Of a DNA stretch of 64,000 nucleotides, positions 24,952-33,400 are shown piece after piece. The position numbers and the translations under genes were made by a program. Origin of the DNA: Clostridia bacterium (GTDB lineage: Bacteria; Bacillota; Clostridia; Oscillospirales; CAG-272); assembly GCA_017403155.1 (NCBI GenBank), contig JAFQOP010000005.1:22140-86139 (forward strand). The letters are read 5' to 3'. Each line of letters opens with the position of its first letter. Position 1 is the first letter of the stretch. The notes under the pieces were generated by a model, which worked only from the letters and a program-made list of their open reading frames with translations, did no database searches and was not told the DNA's origin.

Positions 24952-26280
24952 TTAAACGTCGAGCCTTGTGATATCCTCCACCGTTTCGCGGCGGACAGCA
25001 AGGTAGCTCTCACCGTCTCGGAGCATTACCACTGCGGCTCTCGGGAGACGGTTATAATTTGAAGCCATGGAATAGTTGTACGCGCCCGTGGTCAGGGTGG
25101 CGATAAGCGCACCGCGCCCGATATCGACGGGCATCTGCACCTGCTCCTGGATTATATCACCGCTCTCACAGCATCTGCCGACGACCGAGCAGGTCATAAC
25201 CTCCTCACCGAGGGGGGCGGCAACAGGAAGAAGAGTGTAGCGAGAGCCGTAAAGGGCAAAGCGGGGGTTGTCCGTCATTCCTCCGTCAACCGAAACATAG
25301 CTCTTGTAGCCAGGGATGCGCTTCACCGTGCCTACCGTGTAGACGGTCATGCCTGCATCTGCTACTATACTGCGCCCCGGCTCCATAGCAATCTCGGGGA
25401 GTGTGATACCGAGTCTGCCTGCATAGTCCTGCATAAAGGCAGCGACCTCAAGAATATTTGCTCTGATATCTATCTCGGGGTCACTCTCTACGTAGCGAAC
25501 ACCGTAACCACCGCCTATATCAAGCTCGTGAGTAACAAAGCCTGCCGCGCTCTTCATATATGCGACAAAGTCGAGCATAACGCGAGCTGCGCGGATATAT
25601 ACGTCCGAATCAAAAACCTGGGAGCCGACGTGGCAGTGAAAGCCACGAAGCTCAACGGCATCAAGGGTAAGCGCGAGTCGCGTGATGCTCTCCGCCTGTC
25701 CCGTTTCGATCGCCGAGCCAAACTTGGAGTCGACCTTGCCCGTGGCGACTGCGGCATAGGTGTGCGGATCGATACCCGGGGTAAGACGGAGAAGCACTCT
25801 GGCTCTTGTGCCCTTCTCTGCCGATATAGTGTTGATGGCGAGGAGCTCCTCCTCGTTATCTACCACGAAGGTGCCGACGCCCATGTCAATGGCATACTCT
25901 ATATCGCTGTCTGTTTTGTTGTTGGAGTGGAAGTAGGCGAGAGAGAGAGGATAGCCCGCGAGGTGGGCGGTATATATCTCTCCGACCGAAACGACGTCAA
26001 TGCCCATTCCCTCCTCATGCATTATCTCATAAAGGCGGCGGAAGGACGCTGCCTTAGAAGCATAGAGAGCACGCGCGCGCCCGACACCAAAGCCGTCCGC
26101 AAGGGCACCGAGATATGTGCGGCATCTCTCTCTTATTCTGTTTTCATCGTAGAGGTAGAGCGGCGTGCCATACCTCTCGGCAAGGCTCGCAACCGACTGC
26201 CCCGCGAGCAAAAGCTCGCCCGAGGGGGCGCGTGATATATTCTCGCACAGATAGCCGCTCTGTCTTTGTGTAGCTACCAA
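24952..26280 (-). CDS. lysA: Diaminopimelate decarboxylase
   Basis: About 442 aa. I start at a TTG preceded by AAAGGAG at 8-nt spacing; the longer in-frame ATG would translate the Shine-Dalgarno region itself. PLP lysine in ALYASKAAS, then LDIGGGYGVRY, EPGRSIVADAG, SVDGGMTDNPRFALYG, and CCESGDI. It removes CO2 from meso-diaminopimelate to yield lysine. Last gene of the riboswitch-controlled dapA-dapB-ddh-lysA unit, 45 bp downstream of ddh. Confidence 0.95.
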   Translation of the reverse strand: MVATQRQSGYLCENISRAPSGELLLAGQSVASLAERYGTPLYLYDENRIRERCRTYLGALADGFGVGRARALYASKAASFRRLYEIMHEEGMGIDVVSVGEIYTAHLAGYPLSLAYFHSNNKTDSDIEYAIDMGVGTFVVDNEEELLAINTISAEKGTRARVLLRLTPGIDPHTYAAVATGKVDSKFGSAIETGQAESITRLALTLDAVELRGFHCHVGSQVFDSDVYIRAARVMLDFVAYMKSAAGFVTHELDIGGGYGVRYVESDPEIDIRANILEVAAFMQDYAGRLGITLPEIAMEPGRSIVADAGMTVYTVGTVKRIPGYKSYVSVDGGMTDNPRFALYGSRYTLLPVAAPLGEEVMTCSVVGRCCESGDIIQEQVQMPVDIGRGALIATLTTGAYNYSMASNYNRLPRAAVVMLRDGESYLAVRRETVEDITRLDV

Positions 26281-26324
26281 TTTGTGTACTCCTTTTGGGG
26301 TGACGGGCACCCCGTGTCAAAAAA

Positions 26325-27302
26325 TCAAAGAAGATGAGCGCGAAGCTCCTCGGGAGATTTTGCCGACAGGTCGGCAGGTGGGATATCGAATACCGTCTTG
26401 CACCCGACCTCGCCGCGCGAATGCATTCTGCCTATTGCTCTTGCACATGCGACGAGCATGCTGCCCGTAAATTCGGGATTGGAATCGAGCCTCAGGGAGA
26501 ACTCAACGGTGTGAGAATGCTCACCCGAGATGCCACTGATGCCGCTGCGGATAACCGAGCCGCCGTGAGGCATGCCTCGGTGATTTGCCTTCAGCTCCTC
26601 GGCTGATATGAAGGCAACGGTGGTATCGTAGTCGGCAAAGTAGTTTGGCATTTCCTTTATCTCCCGCTCAATGCGCTCGAGGTCTGCTCCCTCCTCTGCA
26701 ACCACGTAGCACTCGCGCAGATGCTTCTGGCGGGTGGTGAGGGTGGGATTCTCCCCTGCCCTTACCGATGCGAGCGCGTCCTCCTTCGGAACCGTGTACT
26801 GACGGGCATCCACAACGCCCGCAATGCGGCGGATGGCATCGGAGTGTCCCTGGCTGATTCCCCTGCCCCAGAAGGTGTAGTCATTGCCCGAGGGGAGAAC
26901 GGCGCCCGCGTAGAGGCGCGCTATTGAAAAGAGTCCCGGGTCCCAGCCCGAGGATATAAGAGCTGTCGTGCCCGACTCTCTTGCCGCGCTGTCCACGCGC
27001 GCAAAATGCTCGGGAATTTTTGCATGGGTATCAAAGCTGTCTATCACGTTGAAGTCACGGGCGAGGGTGGGGGTCATTTCGGGCAGGTCGGTGGCACTGC
27101 CTCCGCAAATGATAAGGACGTCAATCCTGTCCTTAAAGCTCAAAAGCTCTCCTATATGATACACGGGTGCTCCCGTGAGGGTCTGCACACTCTCGGGAGA
27201 GCGACGGGTAAAAACACCGACGAGTGTCATATCGGGATTGTACTTAACTGCAGCCTCGACACCTCTGCCGAGGTTGCCGTAGCCGTAAATTGCTATATTC
27301 AT
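26325..27302 (-). CDS. ddh: meso-Diaminopimelate dehydrogenase
   Basis: A 325-aa NADPH-dependent enzyme. N-terminal Rossmann motif IAIYGYGNLGRGVE, then FTRRSPESV, CGGSATDLPE, SSGWDPGLFSIARLY, WGRGISQGHSDAIRRI and HLRECYVV. It reductively aminates tetrahydrodipicolinate directly to meso-DAP, bypassing the succinylase, acetylase and aminotransferase steps. With dapA, dapB and lysA the operon encodes a complete aspartate-semialdehyde-to-lysine branch. It is 15 bp downstream of dapB. Confidence 0.95.
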   Translation of the reverse strand: MNIAIYGYGNLGRGVEAAVKYNPDMTLVGVFTRRSPESVQTLTGAPVYHIGELLSFKDRIDVLIICGGSATDLPEMTPTLARDFNVIDSFDTHAKIPEHFARVDSAARESGTTALISSGWDPGLFSIARLYAGAVLPSGNDYTFWGRGISQGHSDAIRRIAGVVDARQYTVPKEDALASVRAGENPTLTTRQKHLRECYVVAEEGADLERIEREIKEMPNYFADYDTTVAFISAEELKANHRGMPHGGSVIRSGISGISGEHSHTVEFSLRLDSNPEFTGSMLVACARAIGRMHSRGEVGCKTVFDIPPADLSAKSPEELRAHLL

Positions 27303-27317
27303 CTGATAAACCTTTCT

Positions 27318-28106
27318 TCAGAATATCGTAGCTCTGTCTGCAAGGCTCTCGCCGCTGACGAGACTCTTCATATCATATAGTCCGCTCGGCTTTCCAACGA
27401 GGAATGCGGCGGCAGCGATTGCTCCCTCCGCAAAGAGGGCGCGGCTGTGTGCCTCATGCTTTAAGGTTATGGTCTGATTCTGTGTGCCGACTATGACCTC
27501 GTGCTCTCCTACTATGTTGCCCATTCTGATGGCGTGGATACCTATCTCATTCGGGGGGCGCTTGCCGTGACCGTGCCTTGCGAGGTTGGTATATGCATCG
27601 GGGCGCACGTCGCATATTGCGTCCGCTATCATAAGGGCGGTGCCGCTCGGTGCGTCTATCTTTCTGTTATGGTGCTTTTCAATAATTTCTATTTCCGCCT
27701 CGGGCATTGCGAGAGCAGCGGTGCGAGCCAGCTCAACGAGCAAAGCCACACCGAGAGACATATTCGCACTGAAGAAGACGGGTATCTCTCTCGCCGCCGA
27801 ATATATCGCGCACAGCTCCGCATCGGTGTGACCCGTTGTGGCGACGACGGTGGGAATATTGTGCTCTATGGCAAAATCGAGAAGAGACTCCACACAGCTG
27901 TGGTGGGAAAAATCAATTATGCAGTCCACCTTCTCCGCCGTGGGAAGCTCGGCGAGTGTGTGATAAACGACGGTACCGTCCACTGTCATATTCTGTGCGG
28001 TGGGGTCAATGCCGTATATAAGGGTTGCTCCGCGGTAGCCTGCCCTGCAGAGCGCTGCCACCTCGGCACCCATATGGCCGCATATTCCGTTAAGAAGTAT
28101 ATTCAT
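27318..28106 (-). CDS. dapB: 4-hydroxy-tetrahydrodipicolinate reductase
   Basis: A 262-aa enzyme. NAD(P) motif LNGICGHMGAEV at the N-terminus, VIDFSHHSC, ATTGHTDAEL, SANMSLGVALL, and the catalytic signature EKHHNRKIDAPSGTA. It reduces the dapA product with NAD(P)H. Separated by 8 bp from dapA; read from the same lysine-riboswitch-controlled transcript. Confidence 0.96.
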   Translation of the reverse strand: MNILLNGICGHMGAEVAALCRAGYRGATLIYGIDPTAQNMTVDGTVVYHTLAELPTAEKVDCIIDFSHHSCVESLLDFAIEHNIPTVVATTGHTDAELCAIYSAAREIPVFFSANMSLGVALLVELARTAALAMPEAEIEIIEKHHNRKIDAPSGTALMIADAICDVRPDAYTNLARHGHGKRPPNEIGIHAIRMGNIVGEHEVIVGTQNQTITLKHEAHSRALFAEGAIAAAAFLVGKPSGLYDMKSLVSGESLADRATIF

Positions 28107-28114
28107 ATTTTACC

Positions 28115-28999
28115 TCAAATCAAGCCCTGCTCCTTCATAAGAGCGAGCAGCTTCTTTTCCTTTTCGGGTTCCATTGTCGTAAGGGGGAGCCTCACGTAAT
28201 TCTCGCAATAGCCCATTGCGCTCACCGCCGCCTTGACGGGAATGGGATTAACCTCACAAAAGAGTGCATCGATGAGGGGGAGGAGCTCAAGCTGGAGCTT
28301 TAGCGCACCTGCCGTATCACCGCTCATATATTTCTTGCACATATCGCTCGTCTGCCCCGGCATTATGTTCGAGAGGACGGAGATAACGCCCTTGCCACCG
28401 AGGGAGAGAATGGGGACGATCTGGTCATCGTTGCCCGAGTATATATCCATTCTGTCTCCGACAAGACGGGCAAGCTCGGCAATCTGCGATATATTACCCG
28501 ACGCCTCCTTGATTCCGACGATATTCGGGTGATCGGCGAGCTGTGATGCTGACTCGGGTGTGAGATTGCAGCCTGTGCGGCTGGGTACGTTATAGAGTAT
28601 GCAGGGCTTGGTCGACGCATCCGCAATAAGGCGGAAGGACTCGATAAGTCCGCGCTGGGTTGCCTTGTTATAATAAGGGGTGACGAGGAGCATCGCATCC
28701 GCGCCCACCTCGCAGGCATATTTTGTAAGCTCGATGGCATAGGCTGTGTCATTGGAGCCCGTGCCCGCTATCACGGGTACTCTGCCCGCTACCCTCTCGA
28801 CGGTGAAGCGGATCGCCTCCCTGTGCTCCTCGTCGCTGAGAGTGGAGCCCTCGCCCGTTGTGCCGACGGTGACAATTGCGTCAATGCCGCACTCTATCTG
28901 CCAGTCTATCAGTCTGCCAAACTGCTCGTAGTCAATACCGTCCTCGGTAAGGGGGGTTACTATCGCGGTAGCCGCGCCCGTAAATACTGTGTTTTTCAT
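28115..28999 (-). CDS. dapA: 4-hydroxy-tetrahydrodipicolinate synthase
   Basis: A 294-aa TIM-barrel aldolase. I start at MKNTVFTGAATAIV, preceded by GGAGGATAAAAAGT; a 70-codon in-frame extension reads straight through the riboswitch and is not coding. Key motifs: TVGTTGEGSTLS, VTPYYNKATQRG, LYNVPSRTGCN (Tyr) and IVGIKEASG (Schiff-base Lys). It condenses pyruvate and aspartate semialdehyde, the committed lysine step, and is placed first under a lysine riboswitch. Confidence 0.97.
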   Translation of the reverse strand: MKNTVFTGAATAIVTPLTEDGIDYEQFGRLIDWQIECGIDAIVTVGTTGEGSTLSDEEHREAIRFTVERVAGRVPVIAGTGSNDTAYAIELTKYACEVGADAMLLVTPYYNKATQRGLIESFRLIADASTKPCILYNVPSRTGCNLTPESASQLADHPNIVGIKEASGNISQIAELARLVGDRMDIYSGNDDQIVPILSLGGKGVISVLSNIMPGQTSDMCKKYMSGDTAGALKLQLELLPLIDALFCEVNPIPVKAAVSAMGYCENYVRLPLTTMEPEKEKKLLALMKEQGLI

Positions 29000-29041
29000 A
29001 CTTTTTATCCTCCGATTTTTTGAGATATTACAATTAAAATT

Positions 29042-29073
29042 AAAAAAGATAGCCAACAAAACAAGGCTATCCT
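29042..29073 (-). terminator. Riboswitch-controlled intrinsic terminator before dapA
   Basis: Minus strand GATAGCC, a 10-nt loop, GGCTATC and six T residues. Its 5' arm can alternatively pair with the P1 3' strand of the aptamer (GGGCTATC), making terminator and antiterminator mutually exclusive. Confidence 0.9.
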
Positions 29074-29095
29074 CCGCAAATCGAAAAGATTTTGT

Positions 29096-29250
29096 GATAG
29101 CCCTCCGCATTTCTGCGACAGCAGGGCGGATATTCTCCGAACTGCCAGCAAGCACCTTCCACAGTGCTAACTTCGGCACCCACGCCTTTCCCATACTGCC
29201 TTGGAGCATTTTACCGTACGGTACTGTTCGTGAGGTGCGCCTCTATCTCT
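29096..29250 (-). ncRNA. Lysine riboswitch (L-box) aptamer
   Basis: The leader of dapA read on the minus strand shows L-box hallmarks: AGATAGAGGCGC at the 5' end, GGTGCCGAAG, GCTGGCAGT and CCTGCTGTC. P1 closes with AGATAG against CTATC. The downstream terminator lies 23 nt 3' of P1. Lysine binding would stabilise P1, freeing the terminator and shutting off dapA-dapB-ddh-lysA, as established for this class. Identified from motif order and pairing, not a covariance search. Confidence 0.92.
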
Positions 29251-29264
29251 TTTAATGATAATCA

Positions 29265-29294
29265 ATTGTAGCATAAGAGGAGCACGCTTGTCAA
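29265..29294 (-). promoter_or_regulatory. Promoter of the lysine operon
   Basis: Perfect TTGACA and TACAAT with an 18-bp spacer, about 15 bp upstream of the aptamer 5' strand. Confidence 0.85.
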
Positions 29295-29335
29295 TAGTTT
29301 TTGAAAATTGTTTTATTTTGCCACGCAAGGTGGGG

Positions 29336-29364
29336 TTGACTTATTCGGAATTATACTGTATAAT
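29336..29364 (+). promoter_or_regulatory. Promoter of the 43-aa peptide and pseudouridine synthase
   Basis: TTGACT, 17-bp spacer, perfect TATAAT. Divergent from the lysine-operon promoter. Confidence 0.8.
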
Positions 29365-29406
29365 ATTATGGAAAACAAGGTGGGTAAATCCCAAGGAGAA
29401 TAAAAT

Positions 29407-29538
29407 ATGGAAAAAGAAATCTACACCTCGCCCGAGTGTGAGGTCGTTGTGAGCGACGAGGCAGACGTAATATCGACGAGCAACATTATTATGCCTCCGC
29501 ACATCTTCGGCAAGTCGTCGAGCACTGATGCGCTCTGA
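29407..29538 (+). CDS. 43-aa peptide with PxxE...D[VI]I[ST]TS signature
   Basis: A small ORF with AAGGAG eight bases before ATG and its own consensus promoter. The segment PECEVVVSDEADVISTS matches the signature of the 41-aa peptide at 8474-8599. The C-terminal half (IIMPPHIFGKSS) differs. The gene overlaps the following pseudouridine synthase start by 11 bp, so it may act as a translated leader, a real small protein, or a peptide precursor. One cysteine; no membrane segment. Function unknown. Confidence 0.65.
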   Translation: MEKEIYTSPECEVVVSDEADVISTSNIIMPPHIFGKSSSTDAL

Positions 29539-30406
29539 CAGAATCAGACTCACCCACGGCAATGAGGGTGAGGAAATAATCAGCCTGACCGTCCTCCCCT
29601 CGGAGGACGGTGCTCTTATTAAGGACCTGCTCCGAGGGGCTATGAGACTGTCCTCAACTCTGCTGAAAAAGGTAAAGCACGGCGGTGTCTCAGTGTGCGG
29701 CACCGCCGTAACCATGCGAAGACTTGTGCACAGCGGAGATGTCATTGAGGTGACTCTGCCGAGAGAGGAGAGCGAGGGGATACCCCCGATTTTCATCCCC
29801 CTGCGGGTGCTGTACGAGGACGATTATATTCTCGCGGTAGACAAGCCGACAGGCATGCCCGTGCATCCCTCGCGCGGCAACAGCCTGCCCACACTGGCAA
29901 ACGCTGTGATGGCATATATGGGTGAGGGCTTTGTTTTCAGGGCTGTGAACCGTCTTGACCGAGACACCTCCGGAGTGGTAATAATCGCAAAAAACCAATA
30001 TGCCGCAGGAATACTGAGCACGGATATGAAGGGCGGAAAATTCGAGAAATACTATGAGGCTATCCTATCTGTGCCTCCGAGGGAGCCGTGCGGTATAATT
30101 GACGCGCCCATCGAGCGCGAGGGCGAGGATTCAATGAAAAGGGCGGTCAGGGCGGACGGAAAGCGCGCCGTCACCGAATACCGAGTCAGAGAAATACTTC
30201 CCGACGGAAGGGCGGTGTGCGATATACGTCTGCACACGGGCAGGACGCACCAGATACGAGTGCATATGGCACACGTAGGAGCGCCTCTGTATGCCGACTT
30301 TCTGTACGGGGAGCGAGTGGAGGGAGAGTGCTACACCCTGCGCGCGTGCAGGATATGCCTGCCGCACCCTACGACGGGTGAAATGATAGAAATAAAAGCA
30401 GTGTAA
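29528..30406 (+). CDS. RluA/RluD-family RNA pseudouridine synthase
   Basis: A 292-aa protein. An N-terminal S4-like RNA-binding domain (residues about 20-80, LIKDLLRGAMRLSSTLLKKVK) precedes the catalytic domain with ILAVDKPTGMPVHPS, the catalytic aspartate in NRLDRDTSGVV, and RTHQIRVHMAHVGAPLYAD. It isomerises uridine in rRNA or tRNA; target not deducible. Start ATG lies inside the end of the upstream 43-aa ORF with no strong ribosome-binding site of its own, suggesting translational coupling. The stop codon is inside the 5' arm of the terminator. Confidence 0.92.
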   Translation: MRSDRIRLTHGNEGEEIISLTVLPSEDGALIKDLLRGAMRLSSTLLKKVKHGGVSVCGTAVTMRRLVHSGDVIEVTLPREESEGIPPIFIPLRVLYEDDYILAVDKPTGMPVHPSRGNSLPTLANAVMAYMGEGFVFRAVNRLDRDTSGVVIIAKNQYAAGILSTDMKGGKFEKYYEAILSVPPREPCGIIDAPIEREGEDSMKRAVRADGKRAVTEYRVREILPDGRAVCDIRLHTGRTHQIRVHMAHVGAPLYADFLYGERVEGECYTLRACRICLPHPTTGEMIEIKAV

Positions 30407-30430
30407 CGTTTTCTGTTACACTGCTTTCTT
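30398..30430. terminator. Terminator overlapping the pseudouridine synthase stop
   Basis: GCAGTGTAAC, a 7-nt loop and GTTACACTGC followed by TTTCTTA. It includes the stop codon and serves the converging activase gene as well. Confidence 0.85.
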
Positions 30431-30432
30431 AT

Positions 30433-33400
30433 TTATACCTCTGCGTGCTCTCGCTCGGGCACCGTCTCGCCCTCGTCAAGGGCGCGCTTTGCCTCGGAGA
30501 GCATGAGCTTGATGCGGTTGAGCTGGTTTACCTCGCTCGCACCCGGGTCATAGTCGACAGCGGCGATATTAGCACCGGGATACTTCAGACGCAGCTGCTT
30601 TATAACACCCTTGCCCACTACGTGGTTAGGCAGGCAGGCGAAGGGCTGGATGCAGACTATATTCGGAGTGCCCGAGGTGATGAGCTCTATCATCTCTCCT
30701 GCGAGGAACCATCCCTCACCGTACTGGTTACCTATTGAAAGAATAGGCTTGGTTATCTCGGCAATATGCTCGATTGGCACGGGGGGCTCAAAGCGCTTAC
30801 TGCGCGCAAGGACGCGTATAGCAGGGCGGCGGAGGAAGCGGATTGCCTTTATCGCGAGCCTTGCTACGATGGCACTCTTCTTCCTGACACCGAGGAATTT
30901 GCTCTTATATACCGAGTTATACACGCTATAATTAAGGAAATCGATAAGGTCGGGGACGACTGCCTCAGCCCCCTCCCGCTCAAGGAGCTCGACTATGTTG
31001 TTGTTGGCGAGGGGCATATACTTTACAAGTATCTCACCGACGACACCGACTCGAGGCTTCACTATGCTCCCGTCCAGGGGCAGTGCATCGAAGTCGCGGA
31101 CTATTCCCTCGCAAATTTTCTTGTATGAGGGGGTGCCGCGCTTTCCCTTCAGCGAGTCGATGCACACAGCTCGCCACTTATCGTGGAGGGCATTTGCCGA
31201 GCCGGGAACAAGCTCATACGGACGTACTCTGTAAAGACACCGCATCAGCAAATCTCCGTATACCAGCGCATGAGCAGCATCGAGAATCATGGGAAGGGTG
31301 AATTTAAAGCCGCTGTTCTTCTCCATGCCGTTGGCATTGAGGGAAATGACGGGAATATGCGACAGCCCCGCCTTGTCAAGGGCGCGACGGATAAAGCCGA
31401 CGTAGTTGCTCGCACGGCAGCAGCCGCCCGTCTGACTCATTATTATAGCGAGCTTGTCCGTATCGAATCTACCCGAGAGGACAGCCTCCATAATCTGACC
31501 CACCGCAACAATCGAGGGATAGCAGGCATCGTTATTTACAACGCGAAGTCCGACGTCGATGGCGCGTCTGTCATCGTTGTCAAGGATGCAGACGTTGTAG
31601 CCGTGCTTTTTAAACACGGGCTCGAGGATATCGAAGTGTATCGGACTCATCTGCGGCGCGAGAATGGTGTAGCCCTCGCGACGCATCTCGTCGGTAAATT
31701 CGGTACGTCGGTAGCTAAAATCGGAGGTGGCACCAATGCAGTTGTTCTCTCGCTTTTTCATAGCGGCAAGAAGCGAACGAATCCTTATTCTGACAGCACC
31801 GAGATTGTTTACCTCGTCTATTTTAAGGACTGTGTACAGCCTGCCTGCACCCGACATAATGTCAGCTACCTGGTCGGTCGTTACCGCATCCAGACCGCAG
31901 CCGAAGGAATTCAGCTGGACGAGCTCGAGGGACGGGTGGGCGCACACAAACTGCGCGGCTGTATATAGCCTTGAGTGGTATACCCACTGGTCCACAACGC
32001 GCAAGGGACGGGAGGGCTCAAAGTCGACGGGAAGAGAGTCCTCTGTAAATACGTGGAGTCCGTAGGAGGCGATAAGGTCGGGGATACCGTGGTTTATCTC
32101 GGGGTCAACGTGATAAGGTCTGCCCGCTAGGACTATGCCGCGCTCTCCTGCCGCCTGCATTTTATCAAAGAGGCGCTTACCCTCGCGACGAATATCCTCC
32201 TTGGCGGCAAGCTGCTCTCGCCATGCGAGCCTTGTGGCACGGCGCACCTCGCGCGCACCGATGCCCCACACCTCACGGCACAGACGCACCATACGGTCGC
32301 GCACTGCACGCTCGTCGGTAAATGCCATAAAGGGGCGTATGTATCTGACCTCTGCGCTCTCAAGGTCCTCAACGTTGTTCTTGAGGTTCTCGGAATAGGA
32401 TACGACTATGGGACAGTTGAAGTGATTCTGCGCTCCCTTAGTTTCCTGTCTCTCATAGAAAACACACGGGTAGAATACCGTCCTGACACCGTTGTTTATC
32501 AGCCACTGGAGATGTCCGTGAGAGAGCTTGGCAGGATAGCATTCCGACTCGGAGGGAATAGACTCCATGCCGATAAGATAAAGCTGTCTGTCGGAGGGAG
32601 GAGAAATGACAACCCTGAATCCAAGCTCCCTGAAGAAGGTCGCCCAGAAGGGATAGTTTTCGTAGATATTTAACACACGGGGTATGCCTATTACCCCTCT
32701 CGGTGCATCCTCCTCGTCAAGCGGCTCATAATCAAATATCCTCTTGAGCTTATAAGCGACGAGGTTTTCACCGCGCACGACTCCTCTTTCCGCCTTCACC
32801 ATTTTCTCGCATCGGTTGCCGCTTATATGACGGCGCCCACCCGAGAATTCATTGACTGTGAGCATACAGTTGTTCTGACAACCGCCGCAGCGCAGGGTGC
32901 GCGTTTTGTATTCCAGGTTCAGAATAGCCTCAGCGGAAAGCATGCTGCTAGGCTCACCCGAGTATCTCGACCTGGCAATGAGGGCGGCACCGAAGGCGCC
33001 CATAATTCCCGATATATCGGGACAGACAACCTCGCAGCCGACCGTCTTCTCCAGAGCGCGTAGCACCGCGTGGTTATAGAAGGTTCCGCCCTGGACGACA
33101 ATGTGAGTGCCGAGGTCAGAGGAGCTTGTCAGCTTTATTACCTTGAAAAGTGCATTTTTAATCACGGAATATGCAAGACCTGCGGAGATGTCCGATACAC
33201 TCGAGCCCTCCTTCTGCGCCTGCTTAACGTTTGAATTCATAAACACCGTGCAGCGGGTGCCGAGGTCTACGGGCTCGCGAGCAAAGAGCGCCTCGCGCGC
33301 AAACTCTGCGGCGCTGAGTCCGAGCGAGTTGGCAAAATTCTCGATAAAGGAGCCGCAGCCCGAGGAGCACGCCTCGTTAAGAATGACGTTGTCAACCGTG

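Noticed and set aside
29000-29209. 70-codon N-terminal extension of dapA
   Set aside because: It reads through the lysine riboswitch and terminator; the downstream ATG has GGAGGA at good spacing and family-like N-terminus.
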